A stretch of 64,000 nt of DNA from an uncultured Ruminococcus sp. (lineage in GTDB: Bacteria; Bacillota; Clostridia; Oscillospirales; Ruminococcaceae): positions 405,107 to 469,106 of the forward strand of contig CAKSAK010000003.1 in NCBI GenBank assembly GCA_934435205.1, in the 5' to 3' direction. How positions within the stretch are numbered: the first letter of the stretch is position 1; every line of letters starts with the position of its first letter. Below the pieces are notes generated by a model. That model was not told where the DNA came from. It did not search any database and saw only the letters and a program-made list of their open reading frames with translations. Made by a program: the position numbers and the translations under genes. Shown piece after piece: positions 1 to 8,508 of this stretch.

Positions 1-188
1 TACTTGCGGCAGGAACTTGCGGCTTCGGCATGGGTGCAACACCAAACGCTATGGCAAATATGCAGGCTATAACAGCAAAATTTGCCCCTTCAATAAGGGC
101 TTATATGCTTGTTCCAATCGTCGGAAGTATGTTTGCCGACTTTATAAACAGCCTTGTTATAACAGGATTTATCAACTTTATTAATTAA
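1..188 (+). CDS. gltS: Sodium/glutamate symporter GltS, C-terminal end (partial)
   Basis: Only the last 61 or so codons are present; the gene enters from the left edge and stops with TAA at 186-188. The reading frame that starts at base 3 gives a hydrophobic tail with the motifs GFGMGATPNAMANM and FADFINSLVITGF, which match the conserved C-terminal transmembrane part of the GltS glutamate:Na+ symporter family. The protein imports glutamate across the cytoplasmic membrane. A small gene follows after 14 bases with its own GGAGG site, so the two are probably co-transcribed and end at the shared terminator at 384-425. The family call rests on the tail alone. Confidence 0.8.
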   Translation, partial: LAAGTCGFGMGATPNAMANMQAITAKFAPSIRAYMLVPIVGSMFADFINSLVITGFINFIN

Positions 189-202
189 CGGAGGAAAAGA
201 AT

Positions 203-382
203 ATGAACAAAAAGAACAAACATCTTGACTGTTACACGGATAACCTTGCTTTTCCAGAAGTTCACGTTGAAGATGTAAAAACAGAGCATGACGAAAACGA
301 AAATGATGATGGATCAGGTGTGATATTCGACAACTTGGCAATACCTGAGATAAAGATAAATACTAAAAAGAAGAAAAAATAA
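203..382 (+). CDS. Small acidic protein of unknown function, 59 aa
   Basis: ATG at 203 is preceded by GGAGG at 190-194 at good spacing, and the frame is open to TAA at 380-382. The 59-residue product begins MNKKNKHLDCYTDNL, is very acidic in the middle (EHDENENDDG around residues 29-38) and ends in a run of lysines. It has no signal peptide or membrane segment. It lies directly downstream of gltS and upstream of a strong terminator, so it appears to be the last gene of the gltS transcript. No family was recognised; the strong ribosome site and position are the only evidence that it is a real gene. Confidence 0.6.
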   Translation: MNKKNKHLDCYTDNLAFPEVHVEDVKTEHDENENDDGSGVIFDNLAIPEIKINTKKKKK

Positions 383-383
383 C

Positions 384-425
384 AAATATCCGATTTTCTG
401 AAAGCAAACAGAAAATCGGATATTT
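384..425. terminator. Bidirectional intrinsic terminator between convergent genes
   Basis: A perfect 17-bp inverted repeat (arms 384-400 and 409-425, loop of eight bases) has T-rich sequence on the right and A-rich sequence on the left. It sits between the end of the gltS/small-protein unit on the plus strand and the stop codon of the GTPase-NYN gene on the minus strand, so it can end transcription from both sides. Confidence 0.85.
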
Positions 426-2984
426 TTATTTCATATTGGCGATATATTCTCTTATCTCTTTTTCCACACGGATAACGTCCTCGTGAAGCTCCTGAGCTGA
501 CATTCTGAAAGCACCGCTGCCCATGATTATGACCTGCTCCATGCCGTCAGATGTGGCAACTCGTACCTTATGCTCACGGCTGAGCTTGTGAGCAGTGCGT
601 TCGATATAAGTGTCAGCCGTTTCGGCTTCTTTGGTATAAACTATACTGATATTGTGGTAATTTTCCACTACACGCTCCTGCTCTTTGACCTTGTATGCGT
701 CAAAGACGAGTATCAGCTCACATTGCTTGTATCCCTGATAGTTGCAAAGCCTGTTCACAAGCATACTTCGTGCAAGGTCAAGGTTCTCGTTGGCAGCCTT
801 TTTCAACTCGTCCCAAGAGAAAATTATGTTATAGCCGTCAACCAGCAAATATTCCACGCCTGAATATATCTGCTTCGGTTTTGACGCTGACTTCACAGAC
901 TTCTCAGGTCTGCGCATCGCATATTGCTTATCACGTTCTATCTTTCCGTAAGTGCGCTCAAATATCTCCATAAGCTCCTTATCACTTGCTGCACGTCTTA
1001 CAAAATCTTCGGCACGAGCGTATGTCTGTGGCTGAGAAATCTGCCTGCGTTTGTCCTCTGGAGGTATGTGAAGCTTATCAGGAACTTCGTTCCATTTGAC
1101 ATTGTAACCTGCGCCATGAGAGCAAAATACAGAATCTGCGGTGTTTTCAAGGTCGCTGTCAGGATCATAGCCATATTCTTCAAGCACAACTTCTGTATTA
1201 TGACATTCACGGTAACCGTCAGAAGTGCATATCAGCTTGCCAAGGCCTTTGGTGTAGCTTATGACCTGCGTCTGATACCCTCGCATTTCCGACACCGGTG
1301 CGCTTCCCTTTATGACAGTAAATTCGCCTATAACCTCCGGCGGCGAGAAAGATCCGCCCATGTTTTGGATATCTGTTATGGCACGTCCCACGTTTTGCTG
1401 AGGTACTTCAAGGGTGAAGCTATAATAAGGCTCAAGCAGGACAGACTTTGCGTTTCTAAGTCCCTGTCTGACAGCACGATATGTTGCCTGTCGGAAGTCG
1501 CCGCCCTCAGTATGTTTAAGGTGCGCCCTGCCAGAAACAAGCGTGATTTTCATGTCAGTGATAGGCGAGCCTGTGAGAACGCCAAGATACTTTTTCTCCT
1601 GCAAATGGGTAAGAATAAGTCTTTGCCAGTTTTTGTCCAGCGTATCTTCACTGCATTCGGTTGCAAAACGCAGACCCTTGCCACGCTCCAGCGGCTCGAG
1701 CTTCAAATGCACCTCAGCATAATGTCTGAGCGGCTCATAGTGACCATAGCCGTAGACAGGCTCTGCAATAGTTTCTTTGTATGCAATGCTTCCCTCACCA
1801 AAATCAATGTCGATGTCAAAGCGTCTCTTGAAAATATTTTTCAGTATTTCAAGCTGCACCTCGCCCATTATACTGACATGAATCTCGCCAAGCTGTTCAT
1901 TCCAATCGACGTGAAGCTGTGGGTCTTCATTTTCAAGCACACGGAAATACGACAGCAGAGTGTGCATATCCATATCACCCACAGGCTCGACACGATAGGT
2001 AAGAACAGGCTCCAACAGTGGTTTTGCAGAATCCTGCTCACAGCCAAACCCCTGCCCTGCATATGTTTTAGTCAGACCTTCGACCGCACAGACAGTGCCT
2101 GTTTCGGCGGAATCTGCACTGCGGTATTTTGCCCCTGAATATATTCTTATCCTGCTGATTTTTTCCGAGAAGCTTTCACCGTCAGCCGATGTGTAATCTA
2201 CAAGATCTCGAACCTTAAGACAGCCACCTGTTATCTTCATAAAAGTTAAGCGTGAGCCACCGTCCTCTGAAATTTTATACACTTTAGCGCCAAAAGTACC
2301 GCTGTCATTTACACACGGTGCAAGTTCTGCAAGGGCGTTCATGAATTTTTCTATGCCTTGCAATTTTAATGCTGAACCAAAAAAGCATGGAAATATCTTT
2401 CGCTGAGCCACCGCCGCTGACAGCAGTTCGTTAGAAGCTGTGCCATTTTCCAGAAACACATTCATGATATCTTCGTCAAAGACGGCACAATCCTCTGCGA
2501 CTTCGGACTTCATACGGCAAAAATCTACAAATCCAGTGCCAAGGCGACCCTCTAGGCTGTTCATAACAAAAGTTTTATCAGCGCCGTCCAAGTCCATTTT
2601 GTTTACAAAAACGAAAGTTGGGACGTTATAGCGCCTTAACAGCCTCCAAAGAGTTTGAGTATGGCTCTGCACACCGTCAGTGCCGCTTATAACAAGCACT
2701 GCAAGATCAAGCACCTGCAAGGCACGCTCAGTTTCCGCCGAAAAATCAACGTGACCAGGTGTGTCAAGCAAGGTGAAAGATGTGTTTTTATATTCAAATT
2801 CTGCAGGTTTTGAGAAAACAGTTATACCTCTGTTTTTTTCAATCATATCCGTGTCAAGAAAAGCGTCGCCGTGGTCTACACGTCCGACCTTTCTTATTTC
2901 GCCCGACAAATAAAGCATTGCTTCCGAAAGCGTTGTCTTGCCTGAGTCGACGTGGGCGATTATGCCTATTACTGTTTTTTTCAT
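426..2984 (-). CDS. TetM-like ribosomal GTPase fused to a C-terminal YacP/Rae1-type NYN domain
   Basis: The 852-residue protein starts with an EF-G/TetM-type GTPase domain: G1 AHVDSGKT at residues 10-17, DTPGH at 74-78 and NKMD at 128-131. The body follows the order of ribosomal protection proteins to about residue 640. After a basic linker, residues 710-852 form a NYN (PIN-like) domain with VDGYN at 715-719, FDAY near 761, AETAD near 787 and TSD near 811, matching the YacP/Rae1 family; Rae1 of Bacillus cuts mRNA in the ribosomal A site. Such proteins are often annotated as tetracycline resistance factors, but the fusion suggests delivery of an RNase-like domain to the ribosome; that role is inference. 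Ribosome site AGGAAG precedes the ATG at 2984. A GNAT gene lies 16 bases upstream on the same strand. Confidence 0.85.
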   Translation of the reverse strand: MKKTVIGIIAHVDSGKTTLSEAMLYLSGEIRKVGRVDHGDAFLDTDMIEKNRGITVFSKPAEFEYKNTSFTLLDTPGHVDFSAETERALQVLDLAVLVISGTDGVQSHTQTLWRLLRRYNVPTFVFVNKMDLDGADKTFVMNSLEGRLGTGFVDFCRMKSEVAEDCAVFDEDIMNVFLENGTASNELLSAAVAQRKIFPCFFGSALKLQGIEKFMNALAELAPCVNDSGTFGAKVYKISEDGGSRLTFMKITGGCLKVRDLVDYTSADGESFSEKISRIRIYSGAKYRSADSAETGTVCAVEGLTKTYAGQGFGCEQDSAKPLLEPVLTYRVEPVGDMDMHTLLSYFRVLENEDPQLHVDWNEQLGEIHVSIMGEVQLEILKNIFKRRFDIDIDFGEGSIAYKETIAEPVYGYGHYEPLRHYAEVHLKLEPLERGKGLRFATECSEDTLDKNWQRLILTHLQEKKYLGVLTGSPITDMKITLVSGRAHLKHTEGGDFRQATYRAVRQGLRNAKSVLLEPYYSFTLEVPQQNVGRAITDIQNMGGSFSPPEVIGEFTVIKGSAPVSEMRGYQTQVISYTKGLGKLICTSDGYRECHNTEVVLEEYGYDPDSDLENTADSVFCSHGAGYNVKWNEVPDKLHIPPEDKRRQISQPQTYARAEDFVRRAASDKELMEIFERTYGKIERDKQYAMRRPEKSVKSASKPKQIYSGVEYLLVDGYNIIFSWDELKKAANENLDLARSMLVNRLCNYQGYKQCELILVFDAYKVKEQERVVENYHNISIVYTKEAETADTYIERTAHKLSREHKVRVATSDGMEQVIIMGSGAFRMSAQELHEDVIRVEKEIREYIANMK

Positions 2985-3000
2985 ATTTTCTTCCTATTTG

Positions 3001-3477
3001 CTAAATTTCAATGTACTCCATTTCATTCTTCATTTGCACAAATCCAAACTTTTCATATAAAGGTCTGCCCATTTCTGTCGCTTCCAGAGAAATAGAAGTA
3101 ATACCTCTTTTCTTTGCATCTTCTACCAGTAATGCCAGCGTCCTTATGGCGATACCATTTCTGCGATATAAAGGCTTCGTATACATATTCATAATATATG
3201 CTTTCTTACCACTTGGATTGTGATAGGTAGGCATAACCTGGTAATAACTAACCCCACCTGCACCAACAAATTTATCGTCATCAAAAACCAAATAAGCTGT
3301 GTGAGAGTCATCATAAAAGGCCTGTCTATAATACTCGTAAGATTCTCTTTCTACTTCAGCCATATCAATATCTGACGTTAGATTATTAGCTGCCCGCAAA
3401 ACTTCTATTCTTGTTTTAGTTAGCAGAACTATATCTTCTATCGTTGCTTTTTTATATATAATATTCAAACTGATCAT
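3001..3477 (-). CDS. GNAT family N-acetyltransferase
   Basis: The 158-residue protein has the GNAT fold signature: a central strand with NMYTKPLYRRNGIAIRTLALL, where RRNGIA is the acetyl-CoA pyrophosphate-binding motif A (about residues 106-111), followed by ISLEATEMGRPLYEKFGF typical of motif B. It probably transfers an acetyl group from acetyl-CoA to a small molecule or protein amine; the substrate cannot be read. The ATG at 3477 abuts an AGAGG site directly, so the in-frame TTG at 3468, nine bases farther, may be the real start. It lies just upstream of the GTPase-NYN gene on the same strand and may be co-transcribed. Confidence 0.8.
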   Translation of the reverse strand: MISLNIIYKKATIEDIVLLTKTRIEVLRAANNLTSDIDMAEVERESYEYYRQAFYDDSHTAYLVFDDDKFVGAGGVSYYQVMPTYHNPSGKKAYIMNMYTKPLYRRNGIAIRTLALLVEDAKKRGITSISLEATEMGRPLYEKFGFVQMKNEMEYIEI

Positions 3478-3692
3478 CCTCTCAATTAAACAAAAACACA
3501 GGTATATATTTTTCTGAAAGTTTAATATTTAGCATAAAATCAAACTTTTGGAGACGGTAAACAGACAAAAAATACAATAGACTGAATGTCTTTGCTATTT
3601 TACCATTTACGTGAACAAGTATAGCCTGTTTCGTGTTTGAGCCGTTTGAACAAATACGTCTAAAAAAATGAAGTTTTAAAACGACTCTCTAA

Positions 3693-4424
3693 TTATAAAT
3701 CGTTTCTAAGAAAGTTTTGTATTTTATCATGAAGAAACATCAGAACATCCTTATGATCAGACAAAATATCCGTTTCAAATCTTTCCTTATTTAGAAAGTA
3801 TTCAACCATAATTCTATTATCATCTTGATAGGAGTCTAATAAACTTTCTATTGACAAAGGATAAACTCCCGTTGCACAAAAGCGTTCTTGTCTTAATGCA
3901 AACATGAGTGGCTTCAAAATATATGTAGAAATTTTTTGGTGCGTAAGTAATTCTTTTGGCTCATCTACACATATATAATGGCGAATACTCATTAAAATAT
4001 TTGCTAAATTTTTCTTGAAAGATAACTGTATTTTTTCATTTATATTTTCGATTTTCACCAATTGCTCACCATACAATAAAACACTATTTAGTTCTGTAAC
4101 TGCATATTCTGACCAATCTTCAAATATTTTACTTTTATATTCATCTACAGATAGGCATTGAGTATTTATCTCCAACAAATCATAAGGGATAGATGTGTTT
4201 CTTGCACAATGTCCAACATTTTCTAAGACATATTGATTTATTGTACTAAAGATACAGAACACATCTAAATCCGAATTATCATTTGCATCTCCTCTCGCAT
4301 AACTTCCTGTCAAATAAACCATTAATAAATATTCACCTAATCTATTTTTTAAGGCTGACACAAACTCACTCAATACTTTCTCATAATCATGACTTACTTT
4401 ATTAGCTGGTATCACTCTTCTCAT
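3693..4424 (-). CDS. Nucleotidyltransferase-domain protein (aminoglycoside adenylyltransferase-like)
   Basis: The N-terminal half carries the polymerase-beta nucleotidyltransferase signature GSYARGDANDNSDLDVF, with the Gly-Ser start and the D-x-D metal pair (about residues 40-57). The C-terminal half is helical and resembles the HEPN-like domain of ANT/AadA-type enzymes. The enzyme probably transfers a nucleotide from NTP to a hydroxyl group of a small molecule, and an antibiotic target is possible but not shown. I chose ATG 4424 because AAGGA lies eight bases upstream; the longer form would start at TTG 4430 too close to that site. A Nudix gene lies 19 bases upstream on the same strand. Confidence 0.75.
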   Translation of the reverse strand: MRRVIPANKVSHDYEKVLSEFVSALKNRLGEYLLMVYLTGSYARGDANDNSDLDVFCIFSTINQYVLENVGHCARNTSIPYDLLEINTQCLSVDEYKSKIFEDWSEYAVTELNSVLLYGEQLVKIENINEKIQLSFKKNLANILMSIRHYICVDEPKELLTHQKISTYILKPLMFALRQERFCATGVYPLSIESLLDSYQDDNRIMVEYFLNKERFETDILSDHKDVLMFLHDKIQNFLRNDL

Positions 4425-4443
4425 AAACAAGTTCCTTCATTAT

Positions 4444-4908
4444 TTAGTCTGTTACTTCCGGGTCTCCAATTTCTTCATTTCCTAAATAAACTTTATACGC
4501 TTTTCTTTCATACAAATTCATGATTTGTCGGCGTAATTTTGAAGGATATAATGGCGTTGTATTTAATGTTCTAATATCTAACCAATCATATCCAACTTGA
4601 TTTGTATCACTTTGCAAGACGGCATTTTCCAGTTTTCCAATATACTCACATAAAAACACCAAATCTACACGATGAAATTTTTCTCCATGTAAACCCTCTA
4701 TAACAAACGCTAAATCTTTCACATCTACCCGCAATCCCATTTCTTCTGCCACTTCTCTACAAACTGCTTCAGGAAGAAGTTCCTCCACATCTTGTCCGCC
4801 ACCGGGCATAATATACCATTCTTCTTTTCCGTCACTTATTTTGATTGCCAACATCTTATCATCTTTAATAATTAATGCTTTTGCTGCATTCCTTACAATA
4901 CGTTCCAT
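4444..4908 (-). CDS. Nudix hydrolase
   Basis: The protein contains a full Nudix box, G-x5-E-x7-REVxEExGL, in the stretch from GGQDVEELL to EEMGL (about residues 37-59). This binds the catalytic metal ions and hydrolyses nucleoside diphosphates linked to another group. The substrate cannot be told from sequence. I place the start at ATG 4908 behind GGGAG; an upstream in-frame GTG at 4920 is less likely because it overlaps that ribosome site. The gene is followed after 19 bases by the nucleotidyltransferase gene, so the pair may form a small resistance or repair unit. Confidence 0.85.
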   Translation of the reverse strand: MERIVRNAAKALIIKDDKMLAIKISDGKEEWYIMPGGGQDVEELLPEAVCREVAEEMGLRVDVKDLAFVIEGLHGEKFHRVDLVFLCEYIGKLENAVLQSDTNQVGYDWLDIRTLNTTPLYPSKLRRQIMNLYERKAYKVYLGNEEIGDPEVTD

Positions 4909-4981
4909 AATATCTCCCACATTACTTTTATCGCTGCGGAACTGTTGTCACCACAAACATATTATCCTATACGCTAAACTG

Positions 4982-5005
4982 CCATGCCTATAAAAAGCGG
5001 CATGG
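4982..5005. other. Short hairpin between Nudix gene and rlmCD
   Basis: A 7-bp perfect stem (4982-4988 with 4999-5005) lies in the 143-bp gap downstream of the recJ-to-rlmCD operon. It has no clear T-tract on the minus strand beyond the stem, so it is at best a weak terminator for that operon. No other signal was seen in the gap. Confidence 0.35.
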
Positions 5006-5051
5006 TTTAACCAATGTGCATAAACCACACCGTTAAGCTAACTGTCTTGGT

Positions 5052-6413
5052 TTACAGCACTTTCCTTGTCAGCTGTACCACGCACTCCACATGTCCCGTC
5101 CTCCCAAACAGATCCACGCCCTTGACCTTGACCGTCTTATACCCCAACTCTTCCAGCACAGCACAGTCCCTAGCAGCAGTAGCGTGATTGCAGGATATCA
5201 TAACTATCCTGTCAGGGGACATTTTTGCCATGTACTCAAGTGCGTCCCTCGTGCAGCCCTTTCTTGCAGGGTCAGCTATTATTACATCTGGTCGCTCACC
5301 ACGGCTGTAAAGTATCTCTGCTATCTTTCCTGCGTCACCACATATAAATTCCGCATTTGTGACATTGTTTGCTGCGGCATTTCGTTTTGCATTGTCTATT
5401 GCAGGCTGTATTATCTCAACGCCTATGAGCTTTTTCACCTTTTTGCTCATTGATAAGCCTATCGTTCCTGCACCGCAGTAAAGATCCAATAGCGTTTCCT
5501 TTCCTGTCAGCTGAGCATAATCTGCGGCAATTTCATAAAGTCGCTCCGCCTGAATCGTATTTACCTGATAAAATGACAGCGGTGATATCTCTATATCATT
5601 TCCACACATGGTATCGTGTATCGTGTCGCTTCCATACGCAGTAACAAGTTTCTGTCCGAGTATGCAATTGGTCTTACGGCTATTCTCGTTGAAAACTATA
5701 CTCTTTATATCAGCATATTTCTTGCAAAGCTCGCCCACCAGCGCATCAAAAACACCACGTTTTTTAAGGTCGGTTATAACGAGACAGACCATTATCTCAC
5801 CTGAGTGTTCGCCACGCCTGAGATAAATATGCCTTAGCAGACCGCTTCCAGTTTCCTCATTGTATGCCTTTATCTTACGCTTGTTCACATAAGCCATTAT
5901 GTCATCAGCGATAGACTTAAATATAGCAGGCTGTAATGCACAATCGGTGTGATCGCATACACGATGAGAACGCCTTGAATAGAATCCGCAAACTGCCCTG
6001 CCGTCCTGCTCAGCTACAGGGTACTGAGCCTTATTGCGATAGCCCACAAGCTGTTCACAGCCCTCAAAGCTGTCATATTCAGGATAAAGCTTACCAATAC
6101 GCTCAAATGAATCCTTTATGAACTGCTCTTTTACACGGCATTCTTCCTCATAGCTCATATGACGAAAACAACATCCACCACACTTTGAATAAACAGGGCA
6201 ATCATTCTCCGTTCTCTCCGCTGAACCACTTACAATATTTTCAATAATGCCATAGCAATACGTTTTGCAGACCTTAACTATCCTGCATTCGATAACATCG
6301 CCAATAACAGTAAAAGGCACGAAAACAGCAATGCCCTCGTGCTTTCCTACTCCGTTGCCCTCATTTGTCATGCCACTTATTTCAAGCCTGATGATCTCAT
6401 TTTTCTTTAGCAT
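5052..6413 (-). CDS. rlmCD: 23S rRNA (uracil-C5)-methyltransferase, RlmCD/TrmA family
   Basis: The 453-residue enzyme begins with a TRAM-type RNA-binding domain (residues 1-60), then an iron-sulfur cluster motif CPVYSKCGGC near residue 72, and a class I methyltransferase domain with the SAM-binding loop DLYCGAGTIGL near residue 310. The catalytic cysteine lies in MISCNHAT near residue 408. The family methylates uracil C5 in rRNA or tRNA using SAM. In Firmicutes the RlmCD type modifies 23S rRNA; the exact target here is inferred from length and domains. It overlaps hemZ by 17 bases and has its own AGAGGAA site, so it is the last gene of the recJ operon. Confidence 0.88.
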   Translation of the reverse strand: MLKKNEIIRLEISGMTNEGNGVGKHEGIAVFVPFTVIGDVIECRIVKVCKTYCYGIIENIVSGSAERTENDCPVYSKCGGCCFRHMSYEEECRVKEQFIKDSFERIGKLYPEYDSFEGCEQLVGYRNKAQYPVAEQDGRAVCGFYSRRSHRVCDHTDCALQPAIFKSIADDIMAYVNKRKIKAYNEETGSGLLRHIYLRRGEHSGEIMVCLVITDLKKRGVFDALVGELCKKYADIKSIVFNENSRKTNCILGQKLVTAYGSDTIHDTMCGNDIEISPLSFYQVNTIQAERLYEIAADYAQLTGKETLLDLYCGAGTIGLSMSKKVKKLIGVEIIQPAIDNAKRNAAANNVTNAEFICGDAGKIAEILYSRGERPDVIIADPARKGCTRDALEYMAKMSPDRIVMISCNHATAARDCAVLEELGYKTVKVKGVDLFGRTGHVECVVQLTRKVL

Positions 6414-7854
6414 AAAATTCCTCTATCTCACTTTTTCGCTTAAGCATAAGCTCAAAATGCTTATTGTATTCCAGCGGAAATTTGTAATTAAATACACGCT
6501 CCAAACGTCCGCCCTCTTTGTCAACAAGCTTTGTCGAGCCACCTGCACCCATTGCAAGTATGGTCTGAACCTCTTCCATTATATAGATATTATACAAACT
6601 CTCATGGTCCTGCTTTGTCCAGCCTATATTTTCTAGATTTTCAAGCATATTCTTCTGTCTGTAAAGATAATAAGGCAGATAGCCACTTTCAAGAAGTCTT
6701 TTTGTGGCATACTCTACCATTTTATCCGCAGGATTTTTCAGCACTTCCCTGTCGCCGCTGTGATTTAGCCTAGCCGCACGCTTTATGGAAAGTGTATGTA
6801 CAGTGATATTCTCAGGAGAAAGCTCGATAAGCTTATCAATGGTATTCTCAAATCTCTCCACTGTGTCTGTTGGCAGACCTGCGATTATATCGGTATTTAT
6901 AGAGTCAAAACCCACTTTTCTTGCAAGGTCAAAGCTATCAAAAAACTGCGCTGTTGTGTGCTTTCTTCCAATAGCTTCAAGAACGCTGTCATTCAAAGTC
7001 TGCGGATTTATTGATACTCTGCCACAGCCATTTGCTTTAAGCACTCTCAGCTTTTCTTCGGTTATAGTGTCAGGTCTTCCCGCTTCAACAGTGTATTCAC
7101 GGACAGTTGACATATCAAAGCTGTTTGCAATGACTTTCATAACTCTGTCAAGCTGAGCCGCAGTGAGCGTGGTAGGAGTGCCACCGCCAAAATATACGCT
7201 GTCAAGCTTTAATCCAAGCTTTTTCGTTATCTTCGCAGTGTAAACTATCTCCTCGCACAGCTTGTTCACATACTCAGGGATAAGCTTCATACAGCCCTCG
7301 ATAGATTGTGAAACGAAAGAACAGTAGGAGCATCTAGTGGGACAAAACGGCACAGACACATAAAGACTAAAGCTGTCCTTTTCAAGCTCATCGAGGACAT
7401 GCTTCTGGGTTATAGCAGTTTTGTATGCAATATCGCACTTTTCTTCGCTGCAAAGATATCTGCTCTCCATGGCTTCAAATATCTCCGCCTTATTCATGCC
7501 CTTACTGAGCATATCATTCACACGCTTCACAGGTCTGATACCTGTGATAACGCCCCATTTTGGTACAATGCCTGTGATCTCGCTCATTGCCTTATAAAGA
7601 AGTCTTGACAATGAAAGCTCCATATCGCATTCAAAAGGCACGAACTCCTCTTTTTCGCAAGTCTTGCCGTTATATCTCACCTTAACGCTCAAACAAACAT
7701 TGTCAGCGTTATCCTTTTTCTGAGCGAACACATAATCGTCCTCTGTATCTATGCTGTCAGAGAAAACATGGGTAAAGAGCGTTGCAGGGATAAAGAGCTT
7801 CATTACTCCCTCAAGCTCATATTTATAATCATTGCCGCTGAATATCAGAGTCAT
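6397..7854 (-). CDS. hemZ: HemZ, radical SAM coproporphyrinogen dehydrogenase-like protein
   Basis: The 485-residue protein has an N-terminal domain of about 160 residues followed by a radical SAM barrel with the CxxxCxxC cluster motif in PFCPTRCSYCSF (about residue 170) and the GGGTPTTL motif soon after. This arrangement is typical of HemZ, a HemN relative of Firmicutes described as an oxygen-independent coproporphyrinogen oxidase-like enzyme. Whether this organism makes heme cannot be told here, so a different radical SAM role is possible. Its start overlaps the stop of the MBL gene by four bases (ATGA), showing translational coupling. It overlaps rlmCD downstream. Confidence 0.88.
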   Translation of the reverse strand: MTLIFSGNDYKYELEGVMKLFIPATLFTHVFSDSIDTEDDYVFAQKKDNADNVCLSVKVRYNGKTCEKEEFVPFECDMELSLSRLLYKAMSEITGIVPKWGVITGIRPVKRVNDMLSKGMNKAEIFEAMESRYLCSEEKCDIAYKTAITQKHVLDELEKDSFSLYVSVPFCPTRCSYCSFVSQSIEGCMKLIPEYVNKLCEEIVYTAKITKKLGLKLDSVYFGGGTPTTLTAAQLDRVMKVIANSFDMSTVREYTVEAGRPDTITEEKLRVLKANGCGRVSINPQTLNDSVLEAIGRKHTTAQFFDSFDLARKVGFDSINTDIIAGLPTDTVERFENTIDKLIELSPENITVHTLSIKRAARLNHSGDREVLKNPADKMVEYATKRLLESGYLPYYLYRQKNMLENLENIGWTKQDHESLYNIYIMEEVQTILAMGAGGSTKLVDKEGGRLERVFNYKFPLEYNKHFELMLKRKSEIEEFYAKEK

Positions 7855-8495
7855 TTCAAAGCCTCCGCAGCCTGCCTGAGATATGGGTTATACTTTCTCT
7901 CAGCGTCAAGTGTCGTGACGTTCATGTGACCTGGATAAACAGTGAGATTTCCACCAAGATCAGCTATTTTCATAAGCGACTTCATAAGGGCTGTACTGCT
8001 TCCGTCAGGCATATCAGTTCTGCCAACGCTTCTTGAAAAGAGAGTATCTCCCGAAAACATATTCATACCGCATATGAAACAAACAGAACCGCTTGTATGT
8101 CCCGGTGTTTCCAACACATCAAATTCAAGCTCGTCAAGCTTTAGTATATCGTCCTCTGTAAACACATTGACCTTGCCTGTGTAATTTCTGTGTCCTCTTA
8201 TTCTGAAAAGATTTGCAAGCATTCCTGCGTCATCTGTAAGCTTAGGCTTATCCATAATGTGGATATACACCTTGCTGCCTGTCCTATCTACAAGGTCAGC
8301 CACAGCGCCGATATGGTCAAAATGGCCATGAGTAAGAAAAATCTTTTTCAGCGTAAGACCGTGACTCTCTATCTCACCGAGAATATAATCAGGGTCGGCA
8401 GGTGCGTCGATAAGGACGCAGTTATTTTCTTCGCTTGCAACAATATAACTGTTCGTTTCACAAACACTCAATGGTTTGAGCCTATATATTTTCAT
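7851..8495 (-). CDS. MBL-fold metallo-hydrolase (glyoxalase II-like)
   Basis: The protein is a compact metallo-beta-lactamase fold hydrolase. The metal site motif THGHFDHIGA (HxHxDH) is near residue 55, and further metal ligands are in TPGHTSGS and YPGHMNVT. This set matches the glyoxalase II-like group that hydrolyses thioesters such as S-lactoylglutathione analogues, but the real substrate is unknown. I place the start at ATG 8495, with AAGAAAGGAC upstream, rather than at 8528, which lies inside rel. It sits 13 bases after the rel stop and is coupled to hemZ by a four-base overlap. Confidence 0.85.
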   Translation of the reverse strand: MKIYRLKPLSVCETNSYIVASEENNCVLIDAPADPDYILGEIESHGLTLKKIFLTHGHFDHIGAVADLVDRTGSKVYIHIMDKPKLTDDAGMLANLFRIRGHRNYTGKVNVFTEDDILKLDELEFDVLETPGHTSGSVCFICGMNMFSGDTLFSRSVGRTDMPDGSSTALMKSLMKIADLGGNLTVYPGHMNVTTLDAERKYNPYLRQAAEALK

Positions 8496-8508
8496 TATCT
8501 GTCCTTTC

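Noticed and set aside
924..2138. Long plus-strand frame of 404 codons opposite the GTPase-NYN gene
   Set aside because: It is antisense to a well-supported gene, has no ribosome site and gives a Cys/Leu-rich product typical of shadow frames.
426..2984. Tetracycline resistance gene of the tet(M)/tet(O) type
   Set aside because: The GTPase resembles ribosomal protection proteins, but the protein is over 200 residues longer with a NYN domain and sits among chromosomal genes. Resistance cannot be claimed from sequence.
4982..5005. Strong terminator of the recJ-rlmCD operon
   Set aside because: The stem is only 7 bp and lacks a downstream T-tract on the minus strand, so it is listed only as a hairpin.
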